This document shows positions 7,911 through 13,160 of a stretch of 13,160 nt of DNA, one piece after another. How positions within the stretch are numbered: the first letter of the stretch is position 1; every line of letters begins with the position of its first letter. Under the pieces are notes generated by a model. The model was not told the origin of the DNA. It did not search any database and worked only from the letters and a program-made list of their open reading frames with translations. This stretch comes from an uncultured Dysgonomonas sp. (GTDB lineage: Bacteria > Bacteroidota > Bacteroidia > Bacteroidales > Dysgonomonadaceae): the NCBI GenBank assembly GCA_937875275.1, contig CALNCC010000099.1, positions 1 to 13,160 of the forward strand. Reading direction: 5' to 3'. Both the position numbers and the translations under genes were made by a program.

Positions 7911-8026
7911 TTTAGTATAAAATAAATGTCTCGTCCTGAACTATGTTGACAGATTTATACAAATATAAAATTATCGCATCTACATATTTGATTGTACCAA
8001 CTAAGAAAATAATTCCATTAATACAA

Positions 8027-8266
8027 TTATAAAATATTTATTTGATTCTTTAGTTTCCAAGTAGCACTTATTACAACTTGACCCACAGACTTCATTTTCT
8101 TATTATAGTCGGTAACTGTTGAGATAACTGATTCTTTAAAAGAGTCAAAACCAGTTATATTATTCTAAAATACTATTTGATATTTTACAATATTCTTAGT
8201 GTTATTTCTTTCTATTTCGAGTGTATCTATATCATTAGTAAAATAATCAGCATATAATATTTCCAT
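8027..8266 (-). pseudogene. Small unknown reading frame interrupted by one in-frame TAG
   Basis: From an ATG at 8264-8266 the frame reads MEILYADYFTNDIDTLEIER and on to ...VKYQIVF, then a TAG at 8165-8167 (codon 34), then continues in the same frame NNITGFDSFKESVISTVTDY... to ...WKLKNQINIL and a TAA at 8027-8029. Apart from the TAG the 79 codons are open and both halves have a believable composition, so a single point mutation of a once-intact small gene, or the remnant of a longer one, is the simple reading. I do not recognise the protein. No promoter or terminator is evident. Sequencing error or chance in AT-rich DNA remain possible. Confidence 0.4.
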
Positions 8267-8325
8267 ACAAAGCAGGTAAATGAGTAACGATGAGGATAAA
8301 CAGGCAATACACTTGAAATGAATAG

Positions 8326-8430
8326 ATTATCATTGATTGCACTTTTCGTAAAGTTCAAAATGATGATGAATTAAGAGATACATCCGTTACCAAATCGTTA
8401 GCCGTCCAGTTACCGAATTTGAGTAAGTAA
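8326..8430 (+). pseudogene. Possible 3' tail of a lost gene
   Basis: Directly after a TAG at 8323-8325 the plus strand stays open for 34 codons (IIIDCTFRKVQNDDELRDTS then VTKSLAVQLPNLSK) and ends in TAA at 8428-8430. The stretch has a protein-like mix of residues but no start codon and no open continuation upstream in any frame. It may be the C-terminal end of a gene whose front was deleted or frameshifted. I cannot name the family; chance is a fair alternative. Confidence 0.25.
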
Positions 8431-8445
8431 CTAAATATCTCTTTA

Positions 8446-8478
8446 TTGGATTCTAAATTATTGAACATCATATTTTTG
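8446..8478 (+). promoter_or_regulatory. Promoter of the truncated integrase
   Basis: TTGG at 8446-8449 and TATTTTTG at 8471-8478 match the Bacteroidetes -33 (TTTG/TTG) and -7 (TAnnTTTG) elements with a 21-base spacer. Transcription would start near 8484-8486, just ahead of the inverted repeat and about 50 bases before the integrase ATG. Confidence 0.65.
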
Positions 8479-8490
8479 CACAACAAAGAG

Positions 8491-8531
8491 CGCTTATAAA
8501 ACGGGGAACTTTACCCACAAAATTATAAGCG
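8491..8531. repeat. Inverted repeat in the integrase leader
   Basis: CGCTTATAA (8491-8499) and TTATAAGCG (8523-8531) are perfect inverted copies separated by 23 bases, with a smaller GGG...CCC pairing inside the loop. The right arm ends one base before the integrase ATG. In RNA this would be a hairpin covering the translation start region; in DNA it could be an operator or an integrase/excisionase binding site. No T run follows, so it is not a standard terminator. Confidence 0.65.
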
Positions 8532-8532
8532 T

Positions 8533-8754
8533 ATGAAAATGGAAAAATTCAATGTTTTACTCTACCTCAAAAAGAGTCCTCCCGACAAGTCGGGTAAAAC
8601 CCCAATCATGGGGCGTATCACTGTCGCTAAGTCTATGGCTCAGTTCAGTTGTAAGCTATCCTGTACTCCCTCGCTGTGGAATCCGAGAGAGAGCCGTCTG
8701 AACGGCAAGAGCCATGAAGCCGTTGTCACCAATGCTAAGCTAGGTAAACTATAA
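8533..8754 (+). pseudogene. Truncated tyrosine integrase (arm-type DNA-binding domain only)
   Basis: The 73-residue frame begins MKMEKFNVLLYLKKSPPDKS and continues GKTPIMGRITV...MAQFSCKLSCTPSLWNPRESRLNGKS, which is the characteristic N-terminal arm-type DNA-binding domain of Bacteroides-group tyrosine recombinases from conjugative and mobilisable transposons. Intact members run to about 400 residues, with a SAM-like core-binding domain and a catalytic domain with R-H-R-Y. Both are absent: the frame stops in TNAKLGKL, where family members continue into the next helix. Downstream DNA does not resume the integrase in any frame. It is thus a cut-off remnant of an integrated element, though its promoter and start region are intact, so a short DNA-binding peptide could still be made. 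Start could also be the ATG at 8539. Confidence 0.85.
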
Positions 8755-8954
8755 AAACGTGGCAAATCCTGCTCTCTTATTATCTCGTCATTGTAGACCT
8801 CTAACATTTGAATACGTCTAGTCTTATTATTTAAATCATACTATGAAGTTACAAAAAAAAATATTTACATTTTCAATATCTAAATGACTGAATACAAGCT
8901 TTTTAATCTTAATCGAGCTAAACGTTTTACCTATGTTTACCCTATCTAAAAGAA
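8755..8954. other. Non-coding junction between integrase remnant and glycan operon
   Basis: About 200 AT-rich bases with no intact gene. On the minus strand a stretch from 8840 to about 8750 stays open after a TAG at 8841-8843 and reads YDLNNKTRRIQMLEVYNDEI then IREQDLPRF, a protein-like composition, with an ATG at 8805-8807; it then runs antisense into the integrase fragment. It may be a piece of another lost gene joined here at the breakpoint. No hairpins beyond the terminator at 8955-8987. Confidence 0.35.
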
Positions 8955-8987
8955 AAAACGCTGTAATTTATTTAATTACAACGTTTT
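8955..8987 (-). terminator. Intrinsic terminator of the polysaccharide operon
   Basis: On the minus strand AAAACGTTGTAATT, a five-base loop, and AATTACAGCGTTTT form a 14-bp stem with one G-U wobble, continued by a T run (six T, C, four T). It begins inside the stop codon of the GT4 gene, so translation ends as the hairpin begins. On the plus strand the wobble becomes a C-A mismatch, but the stem is long enough that it may stop plus-strand readthrough as well. Confidence 0.85.
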
Positions 8988-9873
8988 ATGAATTTTTCTT
9001 CGTGGTGCCACTAGCAATAGAATCAGCATTGAGTGTTTCCACATGAATCACCCCTTTATTAAACATTTCACATAATAATGTCGTATTAGATAATACCATC
9101 GGTTGTTCCATTCCAACTGCTTCATTAGCGACACTCAATTGAATGTGATCATAAGTTGTCAATCCCAAGATTAGGTCTGATTGTAGAAATATAGTTTCAA
9201 AGTCTTGAAGCGAGAGATAACCAATAAGATGAACATTTTCTGGTTTTTTTGAATAATCAAACAATGAAACTCCACGTTCTTTCGGTCCAGATATTAGAAT
9301 TGTGATATCCGGAATCAGCTTCGCTGCCTCAAACACAACTTCTAATGGCTCGTCTTTCGAAAATCCACATGGCATTAACACTTGCTTCGCATATTCTTTT
9401 TGCTGCAATGGAATAAAATTAATACTTTTCTCTGCTGGCTTATCTCCCAATATTATAGTCTTACTTGGATCTAAACCCATATTTATCGCAATATCCCTGA
9501 TCACGGTATTATGCACTAAAATGATATTACTCTTATTTAATAAATCGGAACTAAAATATTTTTTCCATTTACCTACAAAAACGCCATTATGGCAATCAGA
9601 AACTATAACGACATTATTATTAAAAAACCTCTTGTAAAGTAGGAGTATATTTAATAGAAAGGTCGGAGTTAATTGTATCCACACAACATTTGGCTTATAT
9701 TTAAACAAATAGCCTAAAGTTTTTATACTTTTTATTACATAATCAAATATTCTGAAATACTTATGTTTAAACAGAGATGTGATATGAATACAATCATAAT
9801 CAAAGAATGATTCCATTGAAACCGCTCTTCGCTGAAATTTAACCCAGGCAACATATATATTCTTTTTTTTCAT
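8986..9873 (-). CDS. GT4-type glycosyltransferase, probably short at the C-terminus
   Basis: A cytoplasmic GT-B fold enzyme that should transfer a sugar from a nucleotide sugar onto a lipid-linked repeat unit. The N-terminal half contains a basic, aromatic stretch and a hydrophobic segment at about 62-80, which may touch the membrane. The C-terminal domain is recognisable: VLMPCGFSKDEPLEVVFEAA (165-184), ILISGPKERG (192-201), VHLIGYLSLQDFETIFLQSD (214-233), and the donor-site region SVANEAVGMEQPMVLSNTT (247-265). After HVETLNADSIASG it stops at residue 295, without the 30-50 residue C-terminal helices usual in the family, so it may have lost its tail next to the mobile-element scar. Acceptor and donor cannot be predicted. 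It is the last gene of the operon, 71 bases after the EpsG gene. Confidence 0.8.
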   Translation of the reverse strand: MKKKNIYVAWVKFQRRAVSMESFFDYDCIHITSLFKHKYFRIFDYVIKSIKTLGYLFKYKPNVVWIQLTPTFLLNILLLYKRFFNNNVVIVSDCHNGVFVGKWKKYFSSDLLNKSNIILVHNTVIRDIAINMGLDPSKTIILGDKPAEKSINFIPLQQKEYAKQVLMPCGFSKDEPLEVVFEAAKLIPDITILISGPKERGVSLFDYSKKPENVHLIGYLSLQDFETIFLQSDLILGLTTYDHIQLSVANEAVGMEQPMVLSNTTLLCEMFNKGVIHVETLNADSIASGTTKKNS

Positions 9874-9944
9874 TTCTTAAAGGGATCTATAAAAATTATC
9901 ATCAAAAATTGAATAATAAGGAAAACGTCACTGGACACAGGTTT

Positions 9945-10991
9945 CTACACAATTTTAGAAAATACAAATTTAATCTTAGGATATTTTTCTCTTCCATATA
10001 TTATAAATGCTGAAAACAAAATAGGGAATGCAAACATAAAGTAATTTTGTAGCCTTTTCAATCCTGACATATCTTCACTAGCAAATAGGATTCCAATCAT
10101 AACAAAAACAAAATATATATTATATATAAATGCGTAATCAATTTTTTCCTTTCTCTGAGCTAATTCATTAACCATCTTACCAAAAGGGATTAGAGTAATT
10201 ATGAATATAATAGAGTTAAGAAAAGAGGAAACTCCTTGGACAAATAATCCTCCACTTTTTTCAGCTCCATTATATTCAAAATAATGTTCATATTTAGTAA
10301 CAACATCTTCTCCTCCTAATATATCGACATAAATGCTTAGCGGTAAAAGTAATTCTTGCACTTTTCCGAGTTGAGCGACAACAAATCCTCCTAAAGCAAT
10401 ACTAACAGCAAACATTGTCGGGATTTTATTAAAAAAAATCAGAAGATATGCTGGTATAAATACTAAAGCAGATTTATGTATACTTGCTGCAAGAATGACA
10501 CAAGCGATTACTCGAAGATGTTTCCTATCAGAAAAATGACACAACCCCAACATGATTATTGCTACAGCGAGATTGATTCTAACTGGAAAGAATTGTGTAC
10601 TGAACATAATCAGTACAAATACATATATCGGCGTTTTTGAATTTGTTTGAGCAAACTTAGAGTAAGCAATTAAAATGAAGAAATTAGAGAGTAATAAAAA
10701 AATGGTATAATTGCCCCCTAAATTTCTAATTAATGAGTTAAGGATCATGTATCCTGGCTCCATTACAGCCACGCTGTGCACATAAGAAAATATATTATTC
10801 CAATTTGCAGCTTCAAATGCTTCATAATATAAATTCCAATCAGTCCCAGTTTCCCATCTTAACCCCCTAAACAATGTGAAAACAATTACAAAAAAGAAAA
10901 TAATTTTCTTTTTTGTAAGAATATTAACATTCTCTCTCTCTGCGCATATAGAAAGAAGTAAGAAGCTATATAGTACGATATATATGAGCAT
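9945..10991 (-). CDS. EpsG-family polysaccharide polymerase (Wzy-like)
   Basis: A 348-residue polytopic inner-membrane protein with about ten hydrophobic segments. The block FRGLRWETGTDWNLYYEAF (41-59) followed by MEPGYMILNSLI (77-88) is the hallmark of the EpsG family, which fills the Wzy position in many capsule and exopolysaccharide loci and joins lipid-linked repeat units on the periplasmic side. No family member activity can be assigned to a particular linkage from sequence. It lies between the WbsX-like gene (73 bases upstream) and the GT4 gene, all on the same strand, so it is likely the polymerase of this locus. Very AT-rich, in contrast to the dcw genes and guaB. Confidence 0.85.
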   Translation of the reverse strand: MLIYIVLYSFLLLSICAERENVNILTKKKIIFFFVIVFTLFRGLRWETGTDWNLYYEAFEAANWNNIFSYVHSVAVMEPGYMILNSLIRNLGGNYTIFLLLSNFFILIAYSKFAQTNSKTPIYVFVLIMFSTQFFPVRINLAVAIIMLGLCHFSDRKHLRVIACVILAASIHKSALVFIPAYLLIFFNKIPTMFAVSIALGGFVVAQLGKVQELLLPLSIYVDILGGEDVVTKYEHYFEYNGAEKSGGLFVQGVSSFLNSIIFIITLIPFGKMVNELAQRKEKIDYAFIYNIYFVFVMIGILFASEDMSGLKRLQNYFMFAFPILFSAFIIYGREKYPKIKFVFSKIV

Positions 10992-11064
10992 CTAACAAAT
11001 TATAAAACAAAACTTCATATTTAACAAAATCTATTTATATAGTCTCCTATATCTATAGTAAAAC

Positions 11065-12150
11065 TCAAACATCTTTACACACAAAAGATCTCAATATCTC
11101 CAAGTACTTTTTGCCCCATTTTAGATCAGGTTCCATATAGTTACCCTCTCCCCACTCATTCCAAGACTTCAACAAAATCAATTTATTTTTTTTTGTTTCA
11201 ACAGTATCCATTACTTTTTCAACATGTTTTGCAAACAAATCTGGAGTAGAATTATGAAGTACTGTTCCCCGCGAAGCACTTCTCGGAGAGTGATCCCAAT
11301 TTGGCAAAATAAAAGGGATTAAATCTTCTTTTTCATCTATATTTTTCGTGAAGTTTTTTATGACTGATGAGTAATTTATTACCATCGGAACTCTAAATAA
11401 TCTTCTAATAACTTTTCGAAAAAATGTTATAGTCTTAGATTTATATACCATTCGACTAACGGGATTTACTGTTACAGCATCAAAGCCTAAATCTTTTAAC
11501 GTTTGGTATTCATCATCATTAGATGCATTAGCGACAAAATAGAACTTCTCGGCAATGCCATTTTCCTTTATTAGACGATTCCATTGTGTCATAAAATCCG
11601 AAACTTCTGGATATTGTAAAGGTTTATAAATTAGAAAGAATGGTTTATCGTCAACCTGAATATATCTCTTGTCTCTAAAAGCTGGCATCAGCTCATAGAA
11701 ATGAGCTTCAACATCTTTTCTTCCGGGATATTTTTGTTCAATAAGTACTTTTCCAGTTACTGCATCACGATTCCATATTTTTGCTTGCCAAGATTCATTT
11801 GCCCAACCTAAACAAAAAGGGAAGTCTGGCTTCTCTGAAGTTAAGACCTCATTGAAAGGCATTTCTAAGAGACGTCTCCCATTTCCAAACCAATAATGCC
11901 AATAACAGAAACCCTCGACTCCTGCTTCTTTTGCTAGTTCAGCTTGTCTTTCTCTTATTTCTGGTATACGTAGATCATAGTATCCTAAATCAGCCGGAAC
12001 TCGTGGCTGATAGTGCCCTCTAAATAATGGCTTTGCTTTGCCAACATTTGTCCATTCCGTAAATCCCTCTCCCCACCATTCATTATTTTCTTCAATAGGA
12101 TGATATTGGGGTAAGTAAAATGCTATTATTCGTATTTTGTTATCATTCAT
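11065..12150 (-). CDS. WbsX-like glycosyltransferase / GH99-like domain protein
   Basis: The 361-residue protein carries the marks of the WbsX family: IIAFYLPQYHPIEENNEWWG (8-27), GFTEWTNVGKAKPLFRGHYQ (29-48), PADLGYYDLR, then GFCYWHYWFGNGRRLLEMPF (80-99), LGWANESW, and near the end SWNEWGEGNYMEPD (329-342). Members are found in O-antigen and capsule loci and are annotated either as glycosyltransferases or as GH99-like proteins related to endo-mannosidases; the biochemical role of most is not established. No signal peptide, so cytoplasmic. Its ATG overlaps the stop of the pyruvyl transferase gene (ATGA), which points to translational coupling. Length is normal and no damage is seen. Confidence 0.88.
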   Translation of the reverse strand: MNDNKIRIIAFYLPQYHPIEENNEWWGEGFTEWTNVGKAKPLFRGHYQPRVPADLGYYDLRIPEIRERQAELAKEAGVEGFCYWHYWFGNGRRLLEMPFNEVLTSEKPDFPFCLGWANESWQAKIWNRDAVTGKVLIEQKYPGRKDVEAHFYELMPAFRDKRYIQVDDKPFFLIYKPLQYPEVSDFMTQWNRLIKENGIAEKFYFVANASNDDEYQTLKDLGFDAVTVNPVSRMVYKSKTITFFRKVIRRLFRVPMVINYSSVIKNFTKNIDEKEDLIPFILPNWDHSPRSASRGTVLHNSTPDLFAKHVEKVMDTVETKKNKLILLKSWNEWGEGNYMEPDLKWGKKYLEILRSFVCKDV

Positions 12151-13160
12151 TTTATATTTGATAATATATTTTTTAGTTCATAACGTTGCTCATAAGATTC
12201 CGCTATCTTGGACAATAAAAAAGGAATATTCTCCTTTTTTAAATCATGAATATCTGCAATATAATCATCAAGACCACTTTGACTGAAGGCTCCTTTAAAC
12301 TTATAACTGTATGCTAATCCAAAAACTGGAGTTTTTGTGTATATAGCAGCAAAACAAGCATGCATTCTAGTCCCCATAAAGAAATCGAACTGAGATATTA
12401 GATATTTCGTTTGTGGCGATGTTAGTTTTTTATCTATAAGATAGACTCCGAGCTTATTTTCCAATGAATTAAAAACTGCTCGATTTGCTTCCAAGTCATC
12501 ATTATTAGTTTCTGGATACGAATAATTGTAAGAATGTGATACTAAATAAATTGGTATATTCTTTTCTTGGAACATGCAAATTATCTTCTCTATGAATAGA
12601 GGGTAGTTATCAAACTTACTTGATAATGCTCGAAACTTATTTGAATATGCTAATCCACTTACATTTAATCCTACAGAATTAGGTAAAACCTCTATATCAT
12701 CCCTTTTTTCAGGCTGCATATAGAAAGAAAGATCTTTACTCAATTCATAATTAACATTCATTTTATCAAACTCGCTCTTAAAGCTCAAATCTCTTGCATA
12801 AATGTTCTTTGAATATTTTAATATTTTTTTTGCAATTCTATAATTTGACGACTTTTTGAATGGACCAAAAGTTTGCGGCAATTGTATAAGTGGGATTTTA
12901 CATACCATAGCTAGATTAGTATCCATCAACCTTGACTTGAAAGTCCTGGTTCCATAAATATCAGAAAAACCATCTCCCCCATTTATCGCTGCTACATATT
13001 CCGTATTACTAAATATCTTATTTAAACGGCCAAAAGACATTCTCTTTTTAAAAAGATATATAAACCAATAATACAGAAAGAAAATATTTACTGTCTCTAT
13101 ATTAAATCTATCTTCTCCAATATTAATTGTTTGTATATCTACTTTTTTATTTCGATATTT
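12147..13160 (-). CDS. Polysaccharide pyruvyl transferase, 5' end outside the window
   Basis: Members of this family transfer pyruvate from phosphoenolpyruvate to a sugar of a surface polysaccharide, forming a ketal and adding negative charge. The frame has no stop up to the right edge (338 codons present), so the start lies outside; the ATG at 13040 is internal, because the N-terminal part of the fold and the segment QTINIGEDRFNIETVN precede it. Visible family blocks are AINGGDGFSDIYG (about 58-70 of the visible part), LIQLPQTFGPF, and the C-terminal GTRMHACFAAIYTKTPVFGL followed by AYSYKFKG, matching the RMH and YS-K-G pattern of the family. It overlaps the WbsX-like gene by four bases. AT-rich like the rest of the locus. 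Confidence 0.87.
   Translation of the reverse strand, partial: KYRNKKVDIQTINIGEDRFNIETVNIFFLYYWFIYLFKKRMSFGRLNKIFSNTEYVAAINGGDGFSDIYGTRTFKSRLMDTNLAMVCKIPLIQLPQTFGPFKKSSNYRIAKKILKYSKNIYARDLSFKSEFDKMNVNYELSKDLSFYMQPEKRDDIEVLPNSVGLNVSGLAYSNKFRALSSKFDNYPLFIEKIICMFQEKNIPIYLVSHSYNYSYPETNNDDLEANRAVFNSLENKLGVYLIDKKLTSPQTKYLISQFDFFMGTRMHACFAAIYTKTPVFGLAYSYKFKGAFSQSGLDDYIADIHDLKKENIPFLLSKIAESYEQRYELKNILSNIK

Larger units (their letters stand above)
7911..8445. other. AT-rich decay zone downstream of guaB
   Basis: More than 500 bases without an intact gene. No clear hairpin terminator for guaB is visible right after its stop. The stretch holds two pieces of apparently broken coding sequence, given separately (8027-8266 minus, 8326-8430 plus). 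An imperfect dyad (ATAACTG at 8124-8130 and CAGTTAT at 8152-8158) falls inside the first piece. Together with the cut integrase beyond it, this looks like DNA left after insertions and deletions of mobile elements. Confidence 0.5.

Noticed and set aside
7927..7953. The stretch TGTCTCGTCCTGAAC ... TGTTGACAG after guaB, which vaguely resembles an insertion-sequence end
   Set aside because: I found no matching inverted copy in the gene-free zone, no target duplication and no transposase, so I cannot support an insertion sequence.
8491..8531. An invertible promoter segment of the Bacteroides capsule type
   Set aside because: The repeats enclose only 23 bases with no promoter inside, and the promoter lies outside them; a phase-variation switch would need the promoter between the repeats.
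1..13160. CRISPR array, tRNA, rRNA or riboswitch
   Set aside because: No regularly spaced repeats, no cloverleaf and no rRNA-like stretches were seen by eye; the guaB leader is only about 25 bases, too short for a riboswitch.

Overview
The window looks like a chromosomal segment of a Bacteroidetes bacterium, most likely order Bacteroidales. The support is the protein wording of the division genes and GuaB, promoters of the Bacteroidetes type (a TAnnTTTG box near -7), and an integrase fragment of the kind carried by Bacteroides-group mobile elements. I do not claim a genus.

Left part (1-5535, minus strand): the start of the division and cell wall (dcw) cluster in classical order, mraZ - rsmH - ftsL - ftsI (PASTA-type) - murE - mraY. 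Gaps are only 9-18 bases, so it is almost certainly one operon, and mraY runs off the left edge after 9 codons. The mraZ leader carries two perfect TGGGG repeats in 10-base register, the known binding pattern of MraZ, so the operon probably controls itself. The products lead from a regulator, through 16S rRNA methylation and septum assembly (FtsL, FtsI), to peptidoglycan precursor synthesis (MurE, MraY).

Middle part (5536-7910): a gap of nearly 1 kb without a convincing gene, holding a good minus-strand terminator that follows no recognised gene, then guaB (IMP dehydrogenase) on the plus strand with a clear promoter.

Scar zone (7911-8985): AT-rich debris between housekeeping genes and the surface glycan locus. 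It holds a small minus-strand reading frame broken by one in-frame TAG, a plus-strand tail of an unknown reading frame, and a tyrosine integrase cut off after its arm-type DNA-binding domain. The integrase fragment still has a recognisable promoter and a 9-bp inverted repeat just ahead of its start codon.

Right part (8955-13160, minus strand): a markedly AT-rich surface polysaccharide operon running leftward: polysaccharide pyruvyl transferase (5' end outside the window), WbsX-like glycosyltransferase, EpsG-type polymerase and a GT4 glycosyltransferase that looks short at its C-terminus, closed by a strong hairpin terminator. Together they would add sugars, decorate with pyruvate and polymerise a capsule, O-antigen or exopolysaccharide repeat unit. 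I see no clear evidence of an entirely new system. The most notable points are the MraZ operator, the integrase fragment with its intact regulatory region, and the broken small reading frame.
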